Of a stretch of DNA of 7,834 bases, positions 1 to 5,458 are shown piece by piece. The DNA lies in the NCBI GenBank assembly GCA_002842935.1, contig PHEM01000142.1, positions 1 through 7,834 on the forward strand, written 5' to 3'. The DNA is from Alphaproteobacteria bacterium HGW-Alphaproteobacteria-13 (GTDB lineage: Bacteria; Pseudomonadota; Alphaproteobacteria; Sphingomonadales; Sphingomonadaceae). Both the position numbers and the translations under genes were made by a program. Under the pieces are notes generated by a model. The model saw nothing but the letters and a program-made list of their open reading frames with translations, was not told where the DNA came from and did no database searches. The number at the start of each line of letters is the position of its first letter. Within the stretch, counting starts at the first letter, position 1.

Positions 1-61
1 CGGCTCCGCGCAGGGGCAAATGGTCGATCGGGCGCGAGTCAGGGTTTTCGGCTGTGGTCAT
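1..61 (-). CDS. N-terminus of a divergent gene, possibly the exosortase A-associated acyl-CoA ligase (partial)
   Basis: An ATG on the minus strand at 61-59 opens a frame that stays open to the window edge, giving MTTAENPDSRPIDHLPLRGA. Codons mostly end in G or C, as in the neighbouring genes. The segment PIDHLPLRGA resembles, from memory, the N-termini of AMP-forming acyl-CoA ligases of the exosortase A system, which precede the region where the adenylation domain begins. Such a ligase would activate a carboxylic acid and could load the ACP encoded at 1095-1361. The location next to the ACP and hydrolase genes fits this. Only 20 residues are visible, no catalytic motif is present, and no Shine-Dalgarno sequence is obvious upstream. 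The reading frame is moderately supported; the product name is a contextual guess. Confidence 0.4.
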   Translation of the reverse strand, partial: MTTAENPDSRPIDHLPLRGA

Positions 62-69
62 CGGCTGTT

Positions 70-74
70 AGGAG
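70..74 (+). promoter_or_regulatory. Ribosome binding site deciding the GNAT start
   Basis: AGGAG lies 4 nt before the GTG at 79. That spacing is short but usable. The TTG at 76 is only 1 nt away and too close. The ATG at 97 is 22 nt away and has no Shine-Dalgarno of its own. This favours GTG 79 as the start, without excluding ATG 97. Confidence 0.5.
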
Positions 75-78
75 CTTG

Positions 79-1098
79 GTGATAGAGCGCCGCACGATGC
101 AAGGGAACGGTGAACATCACGCTAACGACAGGGCGCTGCCCGCCGACGCGCGGGCGGACGGCTTTGCCTCGCCTTTCGACCGCGCGCATTGGTTCGACCT
201 GCTCGAAACGCATGGATTTGCGGGCGACGGGCGCTTCGACGCCCATGGCCGCGCCAACGGGACCGAGGCGTGGCTGGCATTGCGGCGGGAGGGACCGGGC
301 CATCTGTCCGCGCTCGCCAACTGGTACAGCTTTGCGATTCGCCCGCTCTATCGCGGCGAGAGCGACCGCGCGGCGGCGCTGCGCGCGCTGTTCGCGAGCT
401 TGCGCCCCCACGCCGTGCGGCTGACGCTCTATCCCGTGCCCGATGCCGACAGGGACGGCGTTGCCGCCGCGCTGCACAGCGCGGGCTGGTGGGTGACAGG
501 CGAAGCAGCAGGCGACCGCCACTGGCTCGACCTCGCGGGTCTCGACCATGACGCATGGTGGGCAAGTCGCCCCGGCGCGCTGCGCAGCACGGTCCAGCGC
601 AAGGCGAAGAAAGGCGTCGTCGACATGGCGATCCGCACTACCTTCGACGCCGCCGACTGGGCCGCCTATGAAGCCATTTACGCCGCAAGCTGGAAACCGG
701 AGGAAGGCGACCCCGCGCTGCTGCGTGCCTTTGCGCAAGGCGAAAGCGCGCGCGGCACATACCGGCTGGGTCTCGCCCGCATCGACGGCGCGCCGGTCGC
801 GGCGCAATATTGGACCGTCGAGGACGGCACCGCCTTCATTCACAAGCTCGCCCATGTCGAGGACAAGGTGAAGGCGTCGCCCGGCACGCTGCTGTCCGCC
901 GCGCTTTTTCGCCATGTGATGGCGGTGGACGGCGTCCGGCGCGTCGATTTCGGCACCGGCGACGACGCCTATAAACGCGACTGGATGAATAGGCACGAAC
1001 CCCTATGGCGGATCGAGGCTTTCAATCCGTCGCGCATCGCGGCATGGGGACCGGCGTTGAAAGCCTTTGCGCGCCATATGCTGAGGAAAAAGCCGTGA
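79..1098 (+). CDS. GNAT-fold acyltransferase (BioF2/FemAB-like, Acetyltransf_6 type), exosortase A locus
   Basis: A predicted cytoplasmic acyltransferase of about 339 residues with no signal peptide or membrane segment. The N-terminal half begins with FDRAHWFDLLETHGF. A basic stretch, LRSTVQRKAKKG, lies around residues 169-180, followed by SWKPEEG. The C-terminal acyltransferase core contains RLGLARIDGAPVAAQYW, then HKLAHVEDKVKASPGTLL, then FGTGDDAYKRDWM from about residue 291. This order of motifs is typical of the BioF2-like acetyltransferase domain. The donor is not visible; the ACP gene overlapping its 3' end by 4 nt (GTGA) suggests that an acyl-ACP could be the donor, which is inference. 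It is the first gene of a four-gene operon. Start choice: GTG 79 with AGGAG just upstream; ATG 97 is the alternative. The family call is firm, the substrate unknown. Confidence 0.85.
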   Translation: MIERRTMQGNGEHHANDRALPADARADGFASPFDRAHWFDLLETHGFAGDGRFDAHGRANGTEAWLALRREGPGHLSALANWYSFAIRPLYRGESDRAAALRALFASLRPHAVRLTLYPVPDADRDGVAAALHSAGWWVTGEAAGDRHWLDLAGLDHDAWWASRPGALRSTVQRKAKKGVVDMAIRTTFDAADWAAYEAIYAASWKPEEGDPALLRAFAQGESARGTYRLGLARIDGAPVAAQYWTVEDGTAFIHKLAHVEDKVKASPGTLLSAALFRHVMAVDGVRRVDFGTGDDAYKRDWMNRHEPLWRIEAFNPSRIAAWGPALKAFARHMLRKKP

Positions 1099-1361
1099 CC
1101 GAACCCGACACCATCGACGCCGCCTTGCGCGCGCTGCTTGCCGACATCCTTGGCCTGGGCGAAGAGCGCGCCGCCGCGCTGACCGAAGACAGCGGCCTGT
1201 TCGGCGAGCTTCCCGAATTCGATTCGATGGCGGTCGCCACCGTACTAACGGAAATGGAGGACCGGCTGGGCATCCTCATCGACGACGACGAAGTCGAGGG
1301 TGAGATTTTCGAAACCTATGGCAATCTGCTGGCCTTCTCGCGCAGCAAGGTCGCGGGCTGA
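1095..1361 (+). CDS. Acyl carrier protein, exosortase A locus
   Basis: An 88-residue protein with the size, acidity and helix pattern of an acyl carrier protein. The phosphopantetheine site is Ser44 in the motif EFDSMAVATVL, followed by the acidic recognition helix and LGILIDDDEVEGEIFETYGNL. After modification by a phosphopantetheinyl transferase it would carry an acyl group as a thioester in the cytoplasm. The start is GTG 1095, which overlaps the GNAT stop codon (GTGA) and has GAGGA 7 nt upstream (1083-1087). A longer frame from ATG 1005 is rejected because it would lie inside the GNAT gene. It differs from a fatty-acid AcpP, which has the sequence DSLD around its serine, so it is probably a dedicated carrier for this locus. 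Translational coupling implies that the GNAT protein and the ACP work together. Confidence 0.9.
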   Translation: MTEPDTIDAALRALLADILGLGEERAAALTEDSGLFGELPEFDSMAVATVLTEMEDRLGILIDDDEVEGEIFETYGNLLAFSRSKVAG

Positions 1362-1378
1362 GGCGGATTCGGGGGCGC

Positions 1379-2047
1379 ATGGCCGAACAGCTATTGCATA
1401 TCGCCCCCCCCGGTCCGCCCCGCGCCAGCGTGCTGGTCGTCCCGCCGCTGTTCGAGGAAGCCAACCGCTCGCGCCGGACCCTGGTGCTGGCGATGCGCGC
1501 GCTCGCGGCGCAGGGCTTTGCGGCGCTATTGCCCGACTTGCCGGGGCAGAATGAAAGCCTCGCGACGCTGGAAAGCGCCGACCTCGCACAATGGCAGGCG
1601 GCGCTGGCCGATGTCGCGGCGGGCATTGGCGGGCCGCTCATCGTCGCGTCGGTCCGCGGCGGCGCGCTGATCGACCATCGCGCAAAGGCCGCCGCATGGT
1701 GGCGCCTTGCCCCGGTCGGCGGCGCCTCGCTGCTGCGCACGCTGCTGCGCGCCCGCGTCGCCGCCGATCGCGAGGCGGGGCGCGACTCCTCCATCGAGCG
1801 CTTGCAGGAGGCGGCGCAGAGCGAGGCGCTGCTGCTGGCCGGGAACCGGCTGTCTCCGGCGATGCTGGCGGAACTGGGAAGCGCGGAGGCGCAGCCGGTC
1901 GAACCGCTGCGCAGCGTCGCGCTCGGCGCGGGCGGCCTTGCGGGAACGCCGCTTTGGCTGCGCGCCGAACCGGACGAGGACGCCGTCCTGGCCGCCGCCA
2001 TCGCCGCCGACATCATCGCGTGGAGCGAACAATGCGGCGTCACTTGA
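1379..2047 (+). CDS. Exosortase A system-associated hydrolase 2-like alpha/beta-fold protein
   Basis: A 222-residue cytoplasmic protein. The N-terminal part VLVVPPLFEEANRSRR (about residues 18-33), then ALAAQGFAALLPDLPG, is the signature I associate with the exosortase A-associated hydrolase 2 family (TIGR03101). The fold is alpha/beta hydrolase, but at the nucleophile elbow the sequence is SVRGG (91-95), which places Arg93 where Ser or Cys would normally sit. Only two histidines exist (7 and 100), neither near the C-terminus where the catalytic His should be. The protein therefore looks non-catalytic or uses different chemistry. It is somewhat shorter than the roughly 260 residues I expect for the family. 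The ATG is 17 nt after the ACP stop with only a weak G-rich ribosome site (1371-1375). Its 3' end overlaps the next gene by 16 nt, and the two hydrolases normally occur together. Confidence 0.82.
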   Translation: MAEQLLHIAPPGPPRASVLVVPPLFEEANRSRRTLVLAMRALAAQGFAALLPDLPGQNESLATLESADLAQWQAALADVAAGIGGPLIVASVRGGALIDHRAKAAAWWRLAPVGGASLLRTLLRARVAADREAGRDSSIERLQEAAQSEALLLAGNRLSPAMLAELGSAEAQPVEPLRSVALGAGGLAGTPLWLRAEPDEDAVLAAAIAADIIAWSEQCGVT

Positions 2048-2826
2048 GTTTCGCGTGCGAAGGCGCCGCGCTGGCGGCCACGATCGACGAAGCGCCGGGC
2101 GCGACCGGCCTGCTGATCGTGTCGGGCGGCAACGAGATTCGCAGCGGCGCACATCGCTCCATGGCTGCACTGGCCCAGCGCGTCGCGGCGGCGGGCCATC
2201 CCGTCTTCCGCTTCGACCGGCGCGGCATCGGCGACAGCGAAGGCGAAAACAGCGGCTTCGAGGCGAGCGGTCCCGACATCGCCGCCGCGATCCGGGCGTT
2301 CCGGGATGCCGCGCCGCATGTCGCGCGCGTCGCCGCCTTCGGCAATTGCGACGGTGCGAGCGCGCTGCTCCTGCATCAGCCGCTGCCGCTCGACGCGCTG
2401 ATCCTCGCCAACCCGTGGACCTATGACGGCGCAGACGAAGGCGAAGACGACGACGCGCCCGCCCTGCCCCCGGCGTCGGCGATCCGCGCGCGCTATCTGT
2501 CGCGCCTCAAGGATCCGCGCAGCCTGCTGCGCCTGCTGAAAGGCGAGATCGACCTGGCCAAGCTGGCGCGCGGCCTGACGGCGCTCGGCAAGCGCCAGCC
2601 GCCCGCCGCGCCGTCCAGCCTCGCCGCTCGGATCGATGCGGCGCTGGCGGCGCTGCCTTGCCCGGCGGCGATCCTGCTCGCGACCGGCGACCGCACCGCG
2701 CAGGCGTTCATCGAGAATTGCCGCACCGGTCCCGTGCCGGTCCAGCGACTCGACAGCGCGTCGCACAGCTTCGCGGGCGAAGATGCGGAGTGGCTGGCGG
2801 AACGAATAATCGCCTCTCTCCAATAA
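2032..2826 (+). CDS. Exosortase A system-associated hydrolase 1-like alpha/beta hydrolase (Cys nucleophile)
   Basis: A 264-residue alpha/beta hydrolase matching the exosortase A-associated hydrolase 1 family (TIGR03100). Recognisable parts are LLIVSGGNEIRSGAHR (about 27-42), a strand and turn FRFDRRGIGDSEG (59-71), and the nucleophile elbow GNCDG (104-108), where Cys106 replaces the usual Ser. Asp220 in ATGDR and His245 in SASHSF complete a plausible Cys-Asp-His triad. It probably acts on a thioester or ester in the cytoplasm, perhaps releasing an acyl group from the neighbouring ACP; this is inference. The ATG at 2032 lies inside the end of the hydrolase 2 gene, with GGAG 6 nt upstream (2022-2025), so translation is coupled. 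A longer frame from 1591 is a shadow of the overlapping gene. It is the last gene of the operon and is followed by a large inverted repeat. Confidence 0.88.
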   Translation: MRRHLSFACEGAALAATIDEAPGATGLLIVSGGNEIRSGAHRSMAALAQRVAAAGHPVFRFDRRGIGDSEGENSGFEASGPDIAAAIRAFRDAAPHVARVAAFGNCDGASALLLHQPLPLDALILANPWTYDGADEGEDDDAPALPPASAIRARYLSRLKDPRSLLRLLKGEIDLAKLARGLTALGKRQPPAAPSSLAARIDAALAALPCPAAILLATGDRTAQAFIENCRTGPVPVQRLDSASHSFAGEDAEWLAERIIASLQ

Positions 2827-2827
2827 C

Positions 2828-2905
2828 CGTCGCCCCCGCGAAGGCGGGGGCCGCTATCGGTGTAGTACAAGGTTGCCAGCGGCCCCCGCCTTCGCGGGGG
2901 CGACG
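2828..2905. repeat. Paired REP-like inverted repeat, 28-bp perfect arms, between convergent genes
   Basis: The arms at 2828-2855 and 2878-2905 are perfect reverse complements over 28 bases, with a 22-nt centre. Each arm is itself a hairpin: GCCCCCGC and GCGGGGGC around a GAAG loop (2832-2851 in the left arm). The element can thus form one long stem or two small ones. It begins 2 nt after the hydrolase 1 stop and ends 5 nt before the trxB stop, so it fills the convergent gap and probably acts as a bidirectional terminator or mRNA 3' stabiliser. The two-arm design is that of REP/BIME elements, and similar GC-rich palindromes are common in sphingomonad genomes. No transposase is present. Confidence 0.85.
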
Positions 2906-2910
2906 ATATT

Positions 2911-3876
2911 TTACGCCTCCGCCATCGCCCGATACTCCGCCTCGGCCAGAAAGCGCTCGGCGTCGAGCGCAGCCATGCAGCCCATGCCCGCCGCCGTCAC
3001 CGCCTGCCGGTAAACCTTGTCGGTCACATCGCCCGCCGCGAACACGCCGGGGATCGCGGTCAGCGAGGTTCCGGGCGTCACCAGCAGATAGCCGTCCTCG
3101 TCGAGCGGCAGCTTGCCCTCGAACAATATGGTCGAGGGGCTGTGGCCGATCGCGACGAAGCCGCCATCGGTCGGCTCGTGGCTCGCCTCGCCCGTCACCG
3201 TGTCGATCAGGGCGACGCCGACCAGCCCGGCCGTGCCTTCGCCCGCGACGAAACGCTCGACCTTCTTGTTCCACAAGATTTTGATCTTCGGATTGGCGTG
3301 CAATCGGTCCTGCAATATCTTTTCGGCGCGCAAGCTGTCGCGGCGGTGGATCAGCGTCACATCGTCGCTGTGATTGGTGAGGTACAGCGCTTCCTCGACC
3401 GCCGTGTTGCCGCCGCCGATCACGACGACCTTCTTGCCGCGATAGAAGAAACCGTCGCACGTCGCGCAGGCGGACACGCCCTTGCCGCCCAGTTCCTGCT
3501 CGCCGGGAACGCCCAGCCACTTCGCCTGCGCGCCCGTCGCGATCACCAGCGTTTCCGCCAGATAGACGTCGCCGCCGTCGCCGGTCAGCCGGAACGGCCG
3601 CTGCGACAGGTCGACATCGACGATAGTGTCCCAGATCATCGACGTGCCCACATGCGTCGCCTGCGCCGTCATCTGCTCCATCAGCCAAGGACCCTGGATC
3701 ACTTCGGCGAAGCCCGGATAATTTTCGACGTCGGTGGTGATGGTGAGCTGCCCGCCCGGCTGCAACCCCTGCACCACGATCGGCTGCATCCCGGCGCGCG
3801 CGGCATAGATGGCGGCCGAAAGTCCGGCGGGACCGGAGCCGAGAATGAGCATCTTGGTATGGTGCGTGGTGGGCAT
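2911..3876 (-). CDS. trxB: Thioredoxin-disulfide reductase
   Basis: A 321-residue cytoplasmic flavoenzyme that uses NADPH to reduce thioredoxin. Visible parts in order: FAD-binding GSGPAG (about 13-18), GGQLTITTDVENYPGF, the redox-active CATC with Cys137 and Cys140, the NADPH-binding GGGNTA (154-159) followed by HRRDSLRA, and the C-terminal FAD motif FAAGDV then RQAVTAAGMGC. Length and motif order fit the low-molecular-weight bacterial enzyme. The start chosen is the ATG at 3876-3874, preceded by AAGGA with a 5-nt spacer (3882-3886). An upstream in-frame ATG at 3897 has no good ribosome site. The gene is convergent with the hydrolase operon and divergent from the methyltransferase gene. Nothing is odd about the sequence, and the assignment is near certain. 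Confidence 0.97.
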   Translation of the reverse strand: MPTTHHTKMLILGSGPAGLSAAIYAARAGMQPIVVQGLQPGGQLTITTDVENYPGFAEVIQGPWLMEQMTAQATHVGTSMIWDTIVDVDLSQRPFRLTGDGGDVYLAETLVIATGAQAKWLGVPGEQELGGKGVSACATCDGFFYRGKKVVVIGGGNTAVEEALYLTNHSDDVTLIHRRDSLRAEKILQDRLHANPKIKILWNKKVERFVAGEGTAGLVGVALIDTVTGEASHEPTDGGFVAIGHSPSTILFEGKLPLDEDGYLLVTPGTSLTAIPGVFAAGDVTDKVYRQAVTAAGMGCMAALDAERFLAEAEYRAMAEA

Positions 3877-4005
3877 GTCGATCCTTCGCTGCGGCATGGA
3901 TGTGCAAGGTCAGCACAGATGGGTGTTGCCATTCGCGCTAGCAAGGGACAGGCTGGCCGCCAAGAGGGAGAGAGGAGGTTAACGGACAGGGACGGAGAGG
4001 ATCGA
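3877..4005. other. Divergent intergenic region between trxB and the methyltransferase gene
   Basis: These 129 bases must hold the promoters for both divergent genes. I see no convincing -35/-10 pair or operator on either strand. A purine-rich tract at about 3964-3978 contains GAGGAGG but is followed by no start codon at useful distance. The true ribosome site of the methyltransferase is GGAGAGG at 3994-4000, 5 nt before ATG 4006. Confidence 0.5.
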
Positions 4006-4632
4006 ATGAATAGCTGGTGGGATCGGCATGTGGCGCCGAAGCTGATTCGCTGCGCCTGCTCGCAAGGGCAGTTCATGAAGCTGCGCAGCCAGGTGGTGCC
4101 CCATGCCGCGGGCGACGTGCTGGAACTCGGCTGCGGCGGCGGCATCAACATGGAATTTTACCGCCCGTCGCGCGTCACCAGCCTGACGGGTCTCGACCCT
4201 TCGCCCGAACTGCTCGAAATGAGCCGCGCGGCAGCGCAGGCGCGCGGCATCGACGCCGACATCCAGGGCGGGCTGGGCGAGGCGATGCCGTTCGGGGACG
4301 CGTCGTTCGACACGGTGGTGACGACCTTCACGCTCTGCTCCGTGACCGATCAGGCGGCGGTGCTGGCGGAAATCCGCCGCGTGCTGAAACCCGGCGGCGT
4401 CGCGCTGTTCCTGGAACATGGCGCCGCGCCCGATGCCGGAGTCGCGAAATGGCAGCGGCGGATCGAGCCGGTGTGGAAACGCATCGGCGGCAATTGCCAC
4501 CTGACGCGGCCGATCGCCGACGCCTATGCGCAGGCGGGCTTCGCGGTCGAGCGGCAGGGCGCGCGCTATATGCCCAAGACCGCGCGGCCATTCGGCTGGA
4601 TCGAATATGGCGCGGCGCGGGTGACGGGGTGA
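4006..4632 (+). CDS. Class I SAM-dependent methyltransferase, METTL7/TMT1-like
   Basis: A 208-residue methyltransferase with Rossmann-fold motifs in the standard order: motif I VLELGCGGG (38-46), acidic post-I GLDPS (62-66), MPFGDASFDTVVTTFTLCSV (94-113), and LKPGG (127-131). The C-terminal part, LEHGAAPD then WQRRIEPVWKRIGGNCHLTR (about 149-168), closely recalls the human METTL7A/B proteins, which share the EH, W-Q, EP-WK and LTR positions. Those animal proteins methylate thiols, so a small thiol or lipid-like acceptor is possible here. The acceptor cannot be read from the sequence; phospholipid N-methyltransferases are a further possibility. The human proteins carry an N-terminal hydrophobic anchor, and none is seen here. 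ATG 4006 has GGAGAGG 5 nt upstream. The gene is monocistronic and divergent from trxB. Confidence 0.9.
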   Translation: MNSWWDRHVAPKLIRCACSQGQFMKLRSQVVPHAAGDVLELGCGGGINMEFYRPSRVTSLTGLDPSPELLEMSRAAAQARGIDADIQGGLGEAMPFGDASFDTVVTTFTLCSVTDQAAVLAEIRRVLKPGGVALFLEHGAAPDAGVAKWQRRIEPVWKRIGGNCHLTRPIADAYAQAGFAVERQGARYMPKTARPFGWIEYGAARVTG

Positions 4633-4644
4633 ACGGCACCCGGC

Positions 4645-4734
4645 CCTCTCCCCTTCAGGGGAGAGGATACGAAGGCTTGGCGCAAAGCGCCTAGCCGGAG
4701 TTGGAGAGGGGAACGGCGTCCATCTCCTCTCCAA
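4645..4734. repeat. Three-hairpin REP-like element overlapping the 3' end of trhO
   Basis: Three hairpins follow one another. The first has 9-bp arms CCTCTCCCC/GGGGAGAGG around TTCA (4645-4666). The second has 10-bp arms with one T-T mismatch around AAA (4674-4696, GGCTTGGCGC/GCGCCTAGCC). The third has 9-bp arms TTGGAGAGG/CCTCTCCAA with a 16-nt loop (4701-4709 and 4726-4734). The first stem and the third share GGAGAGG/CCTCTCC. The element fills the gap between convergent genes and probably terminates both transcripts. The second hairpin contains the trhO stop codon and the third lies wholly inside the trhO reading frame. CCTCTCCCC-type palindromes recur in sphingomonad genomes, as I recall. 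Confidence 0.7.
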
Positions 4735-5458
4735 GCTTCTCCCCCACCTCCACCAGCCCATGGCCGATACTGACGCGCGCGTCGAAGACGAAGCAGCTTC
4801 CGTGCCAGCGGCTCTCGCTTTCGGGCACCTGTTCCAGATAGGCGAGGATGCCGCCTTTCAGATGCACGACATCCGCCACGCCCTCGCTGCGCAGGAAGGC
4901 CGTCGATTTCTCGCAGCGGATGCCGCCGGTGCAGAACATCGCTATGCGCTTGCCCGCGAAACTTTCCGCATGTTCGCGCCACCAGCCGGGAAAGTCGCCG
5001 AAGCTCGCCGTGCGCGGGTTGAACGCGCCGTCGAAGCTGCCATAGCCGACCTCGAAATCGTTGCGCGTGTCGATCAGCACCGTGCCGGGATCGTCGATCA
5101 GCGCATTCCAGTCGGCCGGGGCGACATAGGGCGCGGCATCGCGCGCCGGGTCGATCCCCGGCACTTTCATCGTCACGATCTCCCTCTTCAGCCGCACCTT
5201 GAGCCGTCTGAACGGCATGGCGGCGGCGGCCGAATATTTGACGTCCAGCTCCGCACAGCCGGGCAGCGCGCGGATATGCGCAACGACGGCGGCGATCCCG
5301 GCCGCACGGCCCGAGATCGTCCCGTTGACGCCTTCGCACGCCAGCAACAGCGTGCCTTTCACTCCCTGCGCGGCGCACAGGTCCAGCAAAGGCTGGCGCA
5401 GCGCGGCGGGGTCGTCGAACGGCGCGAAGCGGTAAAGGGCGGCGACAGTGAAACTCAT
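4691..5458 (-). CDS. trhO: tRNA uridine(34) hydroxylase TrhO-like rhodanese-fold protein (short form)
   Basis: A 255-residue member of the YceA/UPF0176 family, which in E. coli makes 5-hydroxyuridine at wobble position 34 of tRNA in an oxygen-dependent way. The N-terminal domain has GTLLLACEGVNGTISG (about 35-50) and FRRLKVRLKREIVTMKV (83-99). The rhodanese domain has VLIDTRNDFEVGYGSFDGA (127-145) and the active loop CTGGIRCEKS with Cys176 and Cys182, then KGGILAYLE and CFVFDARV. E. coli YceA, about 350 residues, continues after this point with a Cys-rich C-terminal segment. Here the frame instead ends with about 20 residues, and the last 14 lie in a hairpin repeat. Short family members exist, so this may be natural. 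The ATG overlaps the DJ-1 stop (ATGA), indicating coupled translation. Confidence 0.9.
   Translation of the reverse strand: MSFTVAALYRFAPFDDPAALRQPLLDLCAAQGVKGTLLLACEGVNGTISGRAAGIAAVVAHIRALPGCAELDVKYSAAAAMPFRRLKVRLKREIVTMKVPGIDPARDAAPYVAPADWNALIDDPGTVLIDTRNDFEVGYGSFDGAFNPRTASFGDFPGWWREHAESFAGKRIAMFCTGGIRCEKSTAFLRSEGVADVVHLKGGILAYLEQVPESESRWHGSCFVFDARVSIGHGLVEVGEKLGEEMDAVPLSNSG

Noticed and set aside
1005..1094. ATG 1005 as the start of the ACP gene
   Set aside because: It would add 30 non-ACP residues encoded within the GNAT gene; GTG 1095 has a good ribosome site and a GTGA overlap.
1276..2823. Long minus-strand open frame (515 codons) opposite the hydrolase genes
   Set aside because: It is Arg/Ala/Ser-rich low-complexity protein without motifs, a typical antisense shadow in high-GC DNA; the plus-strand frames carry clear family motifs and ribosome sites.
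3874..3897. Upstream ATG at 3897 as the trxB start
   Set aside because: It has no ribosome site; the ATG at 3876 has AAGGA with a 5-nt spacer and gives the usual N-terminus before the FAD motif.
2708..3916. 402-codon minus-strand frame overlapping trxB
   Set aside because: It is a frame-shifted shadow of trxB, whose own frame has all FAD, NADPH and CATC motifs.
3964..3978. Strong Shine-Dalgarno-like GAGGAGG in the trxB/methyltransferase gap, possibly a small gene
   Set aside because: No ATG, GTG or TTG lies at suitable distance downstream with a meaningful open frame before the methyltransferase start.
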